Below are positions 41,825 through 50,011 of a stretch of DNA of 64,000 nt, piece by piece; within the stretch, counting starts at the first letter, position 1; each line of letters starts with the position of its first letter. Origin of the DNA: G965205725 sp965205725 (GTDB lineage Bacteria > Pseudomonadota > Gammaproteobacteria > Pseudomonadales > Halieaceae); NCBI GenBank assembly GCA_965205725.1, contig OZ242189.1:3100001-3164000 (forward strand), written 5' to 3'. The notes under the pieces are model-generated. The model was not told where the DNA came from and did not search any database. It saw only the letters and a program-made list of their open reading frames with translations. Both the position numbers and the translations under genes were made by a program.

Positions 41825-42859
41825 ATGATCCGATTGGCGATCAATGGCTATGGTCGTATTGGCCGCAGTGTGCTGCGGGCCCTTTATGAAGGCGAGCGCC
41901 GCGATCAAATGCAGGTGGTGGCAATCAATGAACTCGCCGATGCAAACACAGCGGCACATCTGACACGCTACGATTCCACCCATGGTCGTTTTCCGTACCG
42001 CGTGGCGCTGGACGGCGAACGCTTGTTAATTGACGGCGATGTGATTGAGCTTTATCGTCAGGCGCATATCGAACAGCTCGACTGGGCCGGGGTTGGTGTG
42101 GATGTGGTGCTGGAATGTAGCGGGGTTTTAGCTGACCGGAAAAATGCACAGCAGCATTTGTTGCAGGGTGCTAGCAAGGTGTTGTTTTCGCAGCCGGCCC
42201 AGGCCGCAGACGTTGACGCAACCATTGTTTACGGCATTAACCATCAATTGCTCAAGCCGGAGCAGCGGATTGTTTCAGCGGCTTCCTGTACCACGAACGG
42301 CATCGTTCCGGTCATTCAAGTGCTCGATCAGGCCTTTGGAATCGTGAGTGGCAGCATTAGTACCATTCACTCGGCAATGAATGACCAGCCGGTTCTGGAT
42401 GCCTACCACAATACCGATTTGCGCAAGACGCGCGCTGCGGGGCAGTCGATTATTCCGGTGGATACCGCTCTGGCAATGGGCATTGAACGTATTTTGCCTG
42501 AGCACAGCGGTCGCTTTTCGGCGCAGGCACTGCGGGTACCCACCCACGATGTCTCGGCGATGGACCTCACGGTGGTGGTCGAGCGCGAGGTCACTGTGGC
42601 GCAAGTTAATGCGGCGCTGGCGGCAGGTGCTCAAGCCTTGTCAGGGGTACTGGGTTATACCGAGGAGCCACTGGCTTCGTGTGATTTTATTCACGATGCC
42701 CATTCGAGCATTGTCGATGCCGGCCAGACCCGAGTGAGCGGCGGCGTTTTGGTGAAGGTGCTGACCTGGTTTGACAATGAATGGGGCTACGCGAACCGTA
42801 TGCTGGATACCGCAGATTATTGGTGTCGGCAGTCAACCTGTACGAGGGCTTTTGAATGA
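41825..42859 (+). CDS. epd: Erythrose-4-phosphate dehydrogenase / GAPDH-like dehydrogenase
   Basis: A 344-residue NAD-dependent aldehyde-phosphate dehydrogenase. NAD motif INGYGRIGRSVLRALYEG at the N-terminus; active-site cysteine in SAASCTTNGIVPVI; HSAMNDQPVLDAYHNTDLRK; C-terminal WFDNEWGYANRMLD. The order tkt-epd-pgk-fba and the NELADANTAAHLTRYDSTHG segment favour Epd, which feeds pyridoxal phosphate synthesis. A GAPDH role cannot be excluded. The usual CTTNC is CTTNG here. The only ribosome-binding candidate (AAAGG, 41809-41813) lies inside the MITE terminus. Overlaps pgk by four bases. Confidence 0.88.
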   Translation: MIRLAINGYGRIGRSVLRALYEGERRDQMQVVAINELADANTAAHLTRYDSTHGRFPYRVALDGERLLIDGDVIELYRQAHIEQLDWAGVGVDVVLECSGVLADRKNAQQHLLQGASKVLFSQPAQAADVDATIVYGINHQLLKPEQRIVSAASCTTNGIVPVIQVLDQAFGIVSGSISTIHSAMNDQPVLDAYHNTDLRKTRAAGQSIIPVDTALAMGIERILPEHSGRFSAQALRVPTHDVSAMDLTVVVEREVTVAQVNAALAAGAQALSGVLGYTEEPLASCDFIHDAHSSIVDAGQTRVSGGVLVKVLTWFDNEWGYANRMLDTADYWCRQSTCTRAFE

Positions 42860-44040
42860 CGTTAAATGTGACCTTGATGAGCGATCTGGATTTGCGAGAG
42901 CAAAAGGTTCTGATTCGCGAAGACCTGAACGTGCCCATAAAAGAGGGCAGGGTTAGCAGCGATGCACGCATTCGTGCGGCCCTGCCCTCTATTCAGTCTG
43001 CCTTGAGGCAGGGCGCTCGCGTTATTCTGATGTCCCACCTGGGCCGACCGGTAGAGGGCCAGTTCGACAGTGCATTCTCCATGGCACCTGTGGCAGAGCA
43101 TCTGTCCGGCTTGCTCGGTCAGAGCGTAGCCCTGGTGAGTGATTGGCAAGCCGGCTTTGAAGTTGCACCCGGCGCCGTAGCCCTGCTGGAAAATGTGAGA
43201 TTTAACCCCGGTGAAAAAGCCGACGCCGAGGCGCTCGCCCGAGCCTACGCCGAGCTGTGCGATGTTTTTGTTATGGACGCCTTTGGTACTGCCCATCGGG
43301 CACAGGCTTCCACTCACGGTGTCGCCAGGTTCGCACCTGTAGCTTGCGCTGGCCCTTTGCTGGCGGGTGAACTCAATGCCCTGGAACAGGCGCTGGCGAA
43401 CCCGGCCCGACCCATGGTAGCGATTGTGGGTGGCTCCAAGGTGTCTACCAAGCTCACGGTTTTAGAAACCCTGGCCGACAAAGTCGATCAATTGATCGTT
43501 GGCGGGGGTATCGCCAATACGTTCCTGGCAGCAGCAGGCAAGCCTGTTGGTCAGTCTCTGTGTGAGGATGATTTGATCCCTGCCGCTCAGGCTTTGATGG
43601 CGAAAACCTCGGTGCCGATTCCCTCAGATGTCGTGACGGGTTCAGAGTTTTCTGAACATGCACCGGCTGTGTTGAAATCGGCGGACGCGGTTGCCAGTGA
43701 GGAAATGATCTTTGATATGGGTCCTGACACCATGGCGGAGATTGCCAGCATTTTGAAGTCTGCGGGAACCATTATCTGGAATGGCCCGGTGGGCGTTTTT
43801 GAATTTGACCAGTTTGGCGATGGGACTAAAACACTGAGCCAGGCAATCGCCAGCAGTGATGCGTTTTCACTGGCCGGCGGTGGTGACACCCTGGCAGCGA
43901 TTGACAAATATGGCATTGGGGATAAGGTCTCCTATATCTCTACCGGCGGTGGCGCCTTTCTTGAATATGTAGAGGGAAAGGTTTTGCCAGCCGTTGCTGT
44001 ATTGCAGGAACGGTTTAAGGTAAATGATGTACACAAATGA
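42856..44040 (+). CDS. pgk: Phosphoglycerate kinase
   Basis: Reversible phosphate transfer between 1,3-bisphosphoglycerate and ADP, 394 residues. LIREDLNVPIKEGRVSSDAR (substrate-binding), SHLGRPVEG, GGSKVSTKLTVL, and the nucleotide loop GGGDTLAAIDKYGI. ATG 42856 overlaps the epd stop (ATGA); an in-frame ATG at 42877 (MSDLDLRE) is equally close to the family start. Followed by fba after 47 bases. Confidence 0.97.
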   Translation: MTLNVTLMSDLDLREQKVLIREDLNVPIKEGRVSSDARIRAALPSIQSALRQGARVILMSHLGRPVEGQFDSAFSMAPVAEHLSGLLGQSVALVSDWQAGFEVAPGAVALLENVRFNPGEKADAEALARAYAELCDVFVMDAFGTAHRAQASTHGVARFAPVACAGPLLAGELNALEQALANPARPMVAIVGGSKVSTKLTVLETLADKVDQLIVGGGIANTFLAAAGKPVGQSLCEDDLIPAAQALMAKTSVPIPSDVVTGSEFSEHAPAVLKSADAVASEEMIFDMGPDTMAEIASILKSAGTIIWNGPVGVFEFDQFGDGTKTLSQAIASSDAFSLAGGGDTLAAIDKYGIGDKVSYISTGGGAFLEYVEGKVLPAVAVLQERFKVNDVHK

Positions 44041-44087
44041 TGTAAATGGAGCTTGAGCCCGATTTACACAACCTGGGAAATGGAATT

Positions 44088-45158
44088 ATGGCACTAGTTA
44101 GTATGCGACAATTGCTGGATCACGCGGCGGAGTTTGGCTACGGCGTGCCCGCGTTTAATGTGAACAATCTGGAACAGACGCGGGCCATCATGGAGGCCGC
44201 CGCCGCAACCAATAGCCCGGTGATCATGCAGGCCAGCGCCGGCGCCAGAAAATATGCCGGCGCTCCATTCTTGCGTCATATGATTGAAGCCGCAGTTGAG
44301 GAGTTCCCGCATATTCCGGTCGTCATGCATCAGGATCACGGCGTCAGCCCCGGCGTGTGTCAGCGCTCCATTCAGTTGGGCTTTACTTCGGTGATGATGG
44401 ATGGCTCTTTGGGCGAAGACGGCAAGACACCGATGGACTATGACTACAATGTTGCAGTCACTCGCCGCGCTGTTGATATGGCCCATGCCTGCGGCGTCTC
44501 CGTTGAAGGTGAGCTGGGCTGCCTGGGTTCTCTGGAAACGGGAGAAGCCGGCGAAGAGGACGGCAGTGGGGCCGAGGGCAAACTGACCCATGAACAAATG
44601 CTGACAGACACAGAAGAAGCCGCGGATTTTGTTGCCGCAACCGATGTTGACGCCCTGGCAATCGCCTGTGGTACCAGCCACGGCGCCTACAAATTTTCCC
44701 GCCCGCCCACTGGCGATATTCTCGCTATGGACCGTATCCGCGATATACACAAGCGCCTTCCCAACACCCATTTAGTGATGCACGGCTCCTCGTCAGTCCC
44801 TCGGGACTGGCTGCAAGTGATCAACGAATTCGGTGGGGACATTCCGGAAACCTATGGTGTGCCCGTGGAGCAAATTCAGGAAGGCATTAAGCATGGCGTT
44901 CGCAAGGTCAATATCGACACGGACTTGCGCCTGGCTGCAACGGGTGCAGTGCGCCGCTTTTTAGCTGAGAATCCATCCGATTTTGACCCGCGTAAATTCC
45001 TGCAAAAAACCATTGAGGCCATGAAGGATATTTGTGTCGCTCGCTACCAGGCTTTCGGGACATCAGGCCACGCGGACAAAATAAAAGTTGTTTCTCTGGA
45101 CGCTATGCACCTGCGCTACAGCGCCGGAGAACTGAAGCAGGTTGTCAGCGCTGGGTAA
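44088..45158 (+). CDS. fba: Class II fructose-bisphosphate aldolase
   Basis: Zinc-dependent aldolase for fructose-1,6-bisphosphate, 356 residues with ATG 44088 (MALVSMRQLLDHAAEFGYGV), chosen for the GGGAAATGGA site and family start. Metal ligands are in VVMHQDHGVSP and around HGSSSVP. GKLTHEQMLTDTEEAADFVA and KVNIDTDLRLAATGAVRRF are typical of the longer class II (Calvin-cycle type) subfamily. A 57-base copy of its 3' end occurs at 46130-46186. Confidence 0.96.
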   Translation: MALVSMRQLLDHAAEFGYGVPAFNVNNLEQTRAIMEAAAATNSPVIMQASAGARKYAGAPFLRHMIEAAVEEFPHIPVVMHQDHGVSPGVCQRSIQLGFTSVMMDGSLGEDGKTPMDYDYNVAVTRRAVDMAHACGVSVEGELGCLGSLETGEAGEEDGSGAEGKLTHEQMLTDTEEAADFVAATDVDALAIACGTSHGAYKFSRPPTGDILAMDRIRDIHKRLPNTHLVMHGSSSVPRDWLQVINEFGGDIPETYGVPVEQIQEGIKHGVRKVNIDTDLRLAATGAVRRFLAENPSDFDPRKFLQKTIEAMKDICVARYQAFGTSGHADKIKVVSLDAMHLRYSAGELKQVVSAG

Positions 45159-46122
45159 GCCGCTAGCGCTGACTGAACTGGAAGCTGTTCGCAACGGCCT
45201 GCAAGACTATGAGTCTCTGCGGTTCAACGCTACAGACGAAGCACAGCCGGCCGAGCTCAAGGACTATCTCGATTTTTACGGTATAAATGTCGCTCGCGAC
45301 TCTCGCAACTACCCCCGGCTTCGGCATGGGGTGCACGCTTTAACCAGCGGCAGCTATCGCCTTTGCCTGCACACGTTTAAGCAGGCCAATGCCAGCAAGA
45401 CCCTGTTACTTGTGCACGGCTATCTCGATCATGTTGGCCTGTTTGGGCACCTCATTCGATATGGTTTGGAACGCGGCTATAACGTGGTGGCTTTTGATCT
45501 GCCGGGTCACGGTTTGTCGAGTGGCGAGGCAGCCGTTATCGACAACTTTGCCGATTACAGTGAAGCAATAAAAAGCGTGGTGAGGGTCTGCGGCGACTTT
45601 CCGCAAGACTGGTCGCTGATAGCCCAGAGTACCGGCGCTGCTGCCGTGTTTGATTACTTTCTGAGGTACGACGCTGCGCCGTTTAAGCGCGCCGTGTTGC
45701 TGGCGCCGTTGATTCGACCTGTGGGCTGGTGGTGGATCAGAGCGGCCCGGCCATTGCTGCGGCCTTTTTGCAAGGATGTGACGCGCCGCTTCGCCAGAAA
45801 TTCCAGTGACGCCGAATTTCTCGCGTTCATTCAAAATGACCCCTTGCAGCAGCGGCGCTTGCCCCTGCGCTGGATGGCTGCCCTGGGTTCTTGGTTAAAG
45901 AGCTTGCCGCAGAAAAATAACGCGCCCATACCCATGCTCGTGATTCAGGGCGATGCGGATACAACCGTTGACTGGCGCTACAATATTGAATGTATTCAGC
46001 GGATTTTTGCCGGTGCCGACACGCGCATAGTCGTGGGAGCGCGCCACCACCTGGCCAATGAGAGCCAGGTTTATCAGTCCGAGATCAGGGGGCTTATTGA
46101 TGAGTTTCTTATGCGGCGCTAG
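45142..46122 (+). CDS. Alpha/beta-hydrolase, lysophospholipase-like
   Basis: A 326-residue hydrolase. LLLVHGYLDHVGLFGHLIRY, FDLPGHGLSSGE (lid start), nucleophile in LIAQSTGAAAVFDY (S-T-G instead of the common S-M-G), acid in VIQGDADTTVDWRY, and histidine in GARHHLANES. Lysophospholipase/monoglyceride-lipase-like family; substrate unknown. GTG 45142 overlaps the fba coding end by 17 bases. The gene lies between the true 3' end of fba and a second copy of that end, so it may have been inserted by duplication. Confidence 0.83.
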   Translation: MSALGKPLALTELEAVRNGLQDYESLRFNATDEAQPAELKDYLDFYGINVARDSRNYPRLRHGVHALTSGSYRLCLHTFKQANASKTLLLVHGYLDHVGLFGHLIRYGLERGYNVVAFDLPGHGLSSGEAAVIDNFADYSEAIKSVVRVCGDFPQDWSLIAQSTGAAAVFDYFLRYDAAPFKRAVLLAPLIRPVGWWWIRAARPLLRPFCKDVTRRFARNSSDAEFLAFIQNDPLQQRRLPLRWMAALGSWLKSLPQKNNAPIPMLVIQGDADTTVDWRYNIECIQRIFAGADTRIVVGARHHLANESQVYQSEIRGLIDEFLMRR

Positions 46123-46129
46123 CTGCACC

Positions 46130-46186
46130 ATGCACCTGCGCTACAGCGCCAGAGAACTGAAACAGGTTGTCAGCGCGGGGTAAGCC
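46130..46186 (+). repeat. Duplicate of the fba 3' end
   Basis: These 57 bases match 45105-45161 with three substitutions and no gaps (ATGCACCTGCGCTACAGCGC, then GAGAACTGAA and CAGGTTGTCAGCGC, ending GGGTAAGCC). The offset is 1025 bases, exactly enclosing the hydrolase gene. Confidence 0.9.
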
Positions 46187-46250
46187 CTGCCACACACGAG
46201 CTGTGGCGGAACTGCGTCAGCGAGTTGCCGTTTATTTTTATAGACAAAAA

Positions 46251-46272
46251 AGGCCAACCCGAAGGTTGGCCT
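46251..46272 (-). terminator. Rho-independent terminator of the TonB receptor gene (possibly bidirectional)
   Basis: Perfect stem AGGCCAACC/GGTTGGCCT with loop CGA. On the minus strand it is followed by TTTTTTGTC, a strong terminator about 70 bases after the receptor stop. On the plus strand only a weak T run (TGTTTT) follows. Confidence 0.85.
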
Positions 46273-46293
46273 GGTGTTTTACTGCGCTGCTTT

Positions 46294-46338
46294 CTTGAGA
46301 CCTGGCTCCTTGAGACCTGGTTCCTTGAGACCTGGGCT
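46294..46338. repeat. 15-bp tandem repeat, three units
   Basis: CTTGAGACCTGGCTC, CTTGAGACCTGGTTC, CTTGAGACCTGGGCT in a row, between the terminator and the receptor stop codon. Non-coding. Confidence 0.85.
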
Positions 46339-46342
46339 CGTA

Positions 46343-49246
46343 CTAGAAACCCACGCTCACAGCGAAGTACATGTAGCGCCCCAGTGCGTCATACATGCCG
46401 GGGAAGATATTGCCATTGCCGTTGTCAGAGGATCCCGCAGCGCCTCCGGCAATGGGTGGCGCTTCATCGAAGACATTGTTCACGCCAACCCGCAGCGTTG
46501 CCCAATGGTCAGGATTCCAGATACCGGCCAGGTCGAAGTAATTGGTTGCGTCGAGGTCTCGGCCATTGTCGTTCAGATCCTCGGACTCGCCAATGTGACG
46601 CCACAAACCGCTGATCGTGAGATCCCAGGGGGTCGTCCATGTGGTGCGCAGATTGTTCTGGAAGTCGGGCGTGGGATAGCCACAGGTGGCGCCCCAGCCC
46701 CCGGCGCAGTCAATAACCGGCGCACCTGCAAGCTCTTGTTGATCCCAGGTGTCGATAATGGACATCACACCGCTAAAGTTCAAGCTGCCCCACTTGCCAA
46801 TATCGAGATCGTAGTCGAAGATAATGTCGTAGCCTTTGACCGTTTCAGTGGCGAGGTTGTCGTTCAGGGCAATGACGTGACCGCTGTTCTGCACATCGGA
46901 ACCAATCCACAAGTCGCCGGCACTACCGCGACGAACCAGTGCACACTGAGAATCGTTGCCGTCCAGGCATTGGGTCAGAATGAATTCGGGGGTCAGGTTA
47001 TTGATACCCTTTTCAATCTCTATATCATAGTAGTCGATGGTCACGGCCAGGCCGTCGACAAAACTCGGCGTCCAGACGACGCCCAGGGTGTAGGTGTCCG
47101 CCTGTTCCGGCTCCAGGTCGGGGGCGCCACCTTGCAGGAAGTTGAACTGACCAGCGGGTGAATCGGGCACACTGCCGTATTGAGCGGCGGTTACACCACT
47201 GTTAGCACAATCCGCCGCGCTGCGTTCAGGGGCAGCTCCGGAGCAGGGGTCGGCATCCATATCAAACAGGTTAAAACCCTGCGGCAGGAATAATTCCCGG
47301 ATATTCGCAGCCCTCACAGCGCGCTGGTAGCTGGCGCGAATTTTAACATCGTTATTGATGGCCCAGCCGGCGCTAATACCGTAAGTATCTGTTTCATGGT
47401 CAGTTGAGTAATCGGAATAGCGATAGGCCAAGTCCAGGGTCAGCTCTTCGGCATAGCTCGCCCCCTCAAGCAGCGGAATGTTAGTTTCAATAAAGAACTC
47501 AGTGACATCGTAGCCGCCGCTGACGGGGTTAGTTGCACCGCCCTGGCCGGCACCCAACCCCTGGCGAAAGCCATCATCCGGGTCGAAGTCCAGGTTCTCT
47601 TCACGATACTCGGCACCGAATACAATATTAATGCCCTGCTCGGCAGCGGGCATTGTTATGCCGTAATTGCCCAGGTCGCCAGCCAGATAACCGCTGAAAA
47701 CAGTCTGATCTGTGGTGCCGCGGGCAAATAGTGGCAGTATCAGATAATCCAGTGCTTCCTGGGTTACACCGCCAGTGGTGAAGATATTCCAGGGCACACA
47801 GTTCGGATCGGTCCCGTTGACCACAGAGCGGCAAACAATGTTGCCATCGGCGTCTTCAACAGCATCCAGCGCGTTTATAATTCTTGGAATAGACAGGTCG
47901 TTCTTGTAGGTGTTTTCCATGCTCACTTCGGAATACTGGCCGTACACGTCATAGTTCCAAATATCGTCGATGGCACCTCTGGTGCCGAATACCATGCGAA
48001 AGGTTGTGTGACGCAGGTCTTGCTGACGCTGACCGCCTTCAACATTGCGGCGACCGAGAAAGGTGTTTTGCGAAATATCATTTTCAGTTAAGCCGAACTG
48101 TCCGCAGAGTTGCTCAAACTGTTGGGCTGACAAGAGAGGGTTGCCACAGGGAAGCTCGTTGGTAATGAAAAAAGCACCCGATGGCGCAATCTGCGACACC
48201 GAACGGTCGTCGGCAAACATCAACTCACTGTAAGCCCCTATGTGCTCATTCACGTCGTAGTGTGCCAGTGCGCCAAAGGTGTAACGGGTGTCGGGGCGCT
48301 GGTAGTAATTCTCTGGGCCGAAGTTGTAGGTGGTGCCGTCGCGGGGTACAAAATCAGTGCCATCCACTTTGAAGTCAAAGCCAGGGCCAATACCGAAATC
48401 GGTAATACGGCCTTCGGGAATAGTGCCAGAGCCAGTACAGCCAGTGGCATCATCAGTCAATGCGCAAGAGCTGTAATCGCGCTCGCTCTGTGTTACCGCC
48501 TCGACATCGCGATAGGTGGCATAGGCGGTGACGTTGCCGCGACCACCAGCGAAATTGCCGCCTATAATCAGTGAGATATCGACAATCTCGCCGTCGCTAA
48601 CACTGCCGCTGGCCGCCGGATAACCAGCATCAGTGACGATCGACTGAATGCCGCCATCGTCGTTGTCATGGTTGTACTGGCTGGCCTGATAATCCAGTTT
48701 CACGCCCTCGAAGTCATCCTTCATAACGAAATTGACAACACCGGCTACAGCGTCTGAACCGTAGACTGCTGAAGCACCCCCGGTCAGCACGTCGACGTTT
48801 TTAATCAGCGCGCCGGGAATTTGGTTGATGTCGGCGCCAATACCGCCTTGAATCGGCGAGCCGGCGGGCAGGCGGCGACCATTGATCAGCACCAGTGTCC
48901 GCTCATCACCCAGGTTGCGCAGGTTGAGCGTTGCGGTGCCAGTGGCGCCGTTTGACTGACCTGTGTTCTGCTCCGACCAGACTTGCGGCAGGTTACGCAA
49001 CATGTCCTCGACCCGTGTCGTGCCCTGAAACAGCAGTTCTTCAGCATCTACCTGTACCACTGGGCTGGCGCTGACCAGATTGGCCTTTTTGATGCGCGAG
49101 CCAGTCACTACGACTTCTTCAACCGCGCCGTCCAGAGCTTCTTGTGCCTGTGTCGGTGGGGCGGTCATCGCCGCGGCAACAACGCCGAGGCCGAGCAAAG
49201 CGCCAAGCGCTATCGATAGGGGGGCATTACGGGGGGGGATTAACAT
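46343..49246 (-). CDS. TonB-dependent receptor
   Basis: Outer-membrane active transporter, 967 residues. Signal peptide (APLSIALGALLGLGVVAAAM ... PTQAQ); TonB-box-like EEVVVTGSRIKKANL; plug domain with TRVEDMLRNLPQVWSEQNTG and GGASAVYGSDAVAGVVNFVM; then a long beta-barrel ending YMYFAVSVGF, with the aromatic last residue expected for BAM assembly. A GGAGCAACCAA site precedes ATG 49246. The class resembles large marine receptors for oligomeric or siderophore-like substrates; the ligand is unknown. No FecA-type signalling domain. Its 5' region has a 21-bp tandem repeat and a motif shared with the fecR upstream region. Confidence 0.93.
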   Translation of the reverse strand: MLIPPRNAPLSIALGALLGLGVVAAAMTAPPTQAQEALDGAVEEVVVTGSRIKKANLVSASPVVQVDAEELLFQGTTRVEDMLRNLPQVWSEQNTGQSNGATGTATLNLRNLGDERTLVLINGRRLPAGSPIQGGIGADINQIPGALIKNVDVLTGGASAVYGSDAVAGVVNFVMKDDFEGVKLDYQASQYNHDNDDGGIQSIVTDAGYPAASGSVSDGEIVDISLIIGGNFAGGRGNVTAYATYRDVEAVTQSERDYSSCALTDDATGCTGSGTIPEGRITDFGIGPGFDFKVDGTDFVPRDGTTYNFGPENYYQRPDTRYTFGALAHYDVNEHIGAYSELMFADDRSVSQIAPSGAFFITNELPCGNPLLSAQQFEQLCGQFGLTENDISQNTFLGRRNVEGGQRQQDLRHTTFRMVFGTRGAIDDIWNYDVYGQYSEVSMENTYKNDLSIPRIINALDAVEDADGNIVCRSVVNGTDPNCVPWNIFTTGGVTQEALDYLILPLFARGTTDQTVFSGYLAGDLGNYGITMPAAEQGINIVFGAEYREENLDFDPDDGFRQGLGAGQGGATNPVSGGYDVTEFFIETNIPLLEGASYAEELTLDLAYRYSDYSTDHETDTYGISAGWAINNDVKIRASYQRAVRAANIRELFLPQGFNLFDMDADPCSGAAPERSAADCANSGVTAAQYGSVPDSPAGQFNFLQGGAPDLEPEQADTYTLGVVWTPSFVDGLAVTIDYYDIEIEKGINNLTPEFILTQCLDGNDSQCALVRRGSAGDLWIGSDVQNSGHVIALNDNLATETVKGYDIIFDYDLDIGKWGSLNFSGVMSIIDTWDQQELAGAPVIDCAGGWGATCGYPTPDFQNNLRTTWTTPWDLTISGLWRHIGESEDLNDNGRDLDATNYFDLAGIWNPDHWATLRVGVNNVFDEAPPIAGGAAGSSDNGNGNIFPGMYDALGRYMYFAVSVGF

Positions 49247-49288
49247 TTGGTTGCTCCACTAATTACTGATTTATTGGGTGGCGACAAT

Positions 49289-49351
49289 AACTATAATTAC
49301 AGCTACAACAACTATAATTACAGCTACAACAACTATAATTACAGCTACAAC
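49289..49351. repeat. 21-bp tandem repeat, three exact units
   Basis: AACTATAATTACAGCTACAA plus C, three times in succession (49289-49309, 49310-49330, 49331-49351), preceded by a partial unit. AT-rich; lies in the leader of the TonB receptor gene. Confidence 0.92.
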
Positions 49352-49383
49352 TACGCCAGTGCTTAGCCGTATCCAGTATTAAG

Positions 49384-49401
49384 ACTAGACGAATAAGGCC
49401 G
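49384..49401 (-). promoter_or_regulatory. Candidate ECF-type -10 element upstream of the TonB receptor
   Basis: On the minus strand CGGCCTTATTCGTCTAGT resembles CGGCTAATTCGTCTAGT at 54072-54088 in front of fecR. The CGTC core is typical of promoters read by FecI/PvdS-like sigma factors. About 140 bases before the receptor start. Confidence 0.4.
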
Positions 49402-49422
49402 GGTATTCCGCAAAAGTTAGTA

Positions 49423-49445
49423 GTGAATATCTGTGAAATATTCAC
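49423..49445 (-). other. Perfect 8-bp hairpin downstream of the small secreted protein gene
   Basis: GTGAATAT (49423-49430) and ATATTCAC (49438-49445) with a seven-base loop, 11 bases after the stop of the minus-strand gene. No clear T run follows, so it could be a weak terminator or an operator. Confidence 0.45.
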
Positions 49446-49456
49446 AAAAGCGGTAA

Positions 49457-49918
49457 TCATTGTACCCGCTTCACTTGTACGCTTTTATCGGTAGAGATCA
49501 GTGTCAGTGTGTAAAAGCCGAGAAAATTCTTCCTGATGGCAACACGCAAATCGTCGCCCCGGTAGATGTAGTTGCCGCGCTTTCTCTGTTGCCAGATTTG
49601 CCCGTTTTCAAGCCTGAAACGGGTATTACCGCTCCAGCCATCAAAGGGGGGTAGCAAGCTGGAGTGGGTCTCGTGGCTGCGTTCCATTTTCTGGACTTCT
49701 TTATTGCTGTGTATCAAAATCTGTGCCTCGCCCGCTGTGTAGCGCACCAGCCAGTTGTCCAGCGCCTGGCGTTCGCTGTCACTGAGTTTGTCGAGGCCAG
49801 CATTTTTGAATTCGTGCTCGCTCATTAACTGCTCAATGCCGGGAAAATTCTCCGCACAACATACCGGCCATGAAAGTCCTGCCAATAGACAGGCCAGGAA
49901 GCCAAGGTAGTTTTTCAT
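49457..49918 (-). CDS. Small secreted protein of unknown function
   Basis: A 153-residue exported protein. ATG 49918 is chosen because AGAGGAACACAG precedes it and the signal peptide starts there (MKNYLGFLACLLAGLSWPVC, cleavage near CCA-EN). The conserved-looking part is EFKNAGLDKLSDSERQALDN then WLVRYTAGEAQ, followed by a beta-rich half (WSGNTRFRLENGQIWQQR, IRKNFLGFYTLTLIS). Similar small proteins exist in marine gammaproteobacteria, but I know no function. It lies between two TonB receptor genes on the same strand. Confidence 0.7.
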   Translation of the reverse strand: MKNYLGFLACLLAGLSWPVCCAENFPGIEQLMSEHEFKNAGLDKLSDSERQALDNWLVRYTAGEAQILIHSNKEVQKMERSHETHSSLLPPFDGWSGNTRFRLENGQIWQQRKRGNYIYRGDDLRVAIRKNFLGFYTLTLISTDKSVQVKRVQ

Positions 49919-50011
49919 CTGTGTTCCTCTCATATCCTCTGGCTGATTCTGGCATACCAGTAAGCCCGGTGGGTTCATGGCTGCGGCTGCCGGTATTGTC
50001 AGAGATTCCTT

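Noticed and set aside
46274..47161. 295-residue open frame antisense to the TonB receptor 3' end
   Set aside because: Begins in the 15-bp repeats and lies over the conserved barrel C-terminus; no domain seen.
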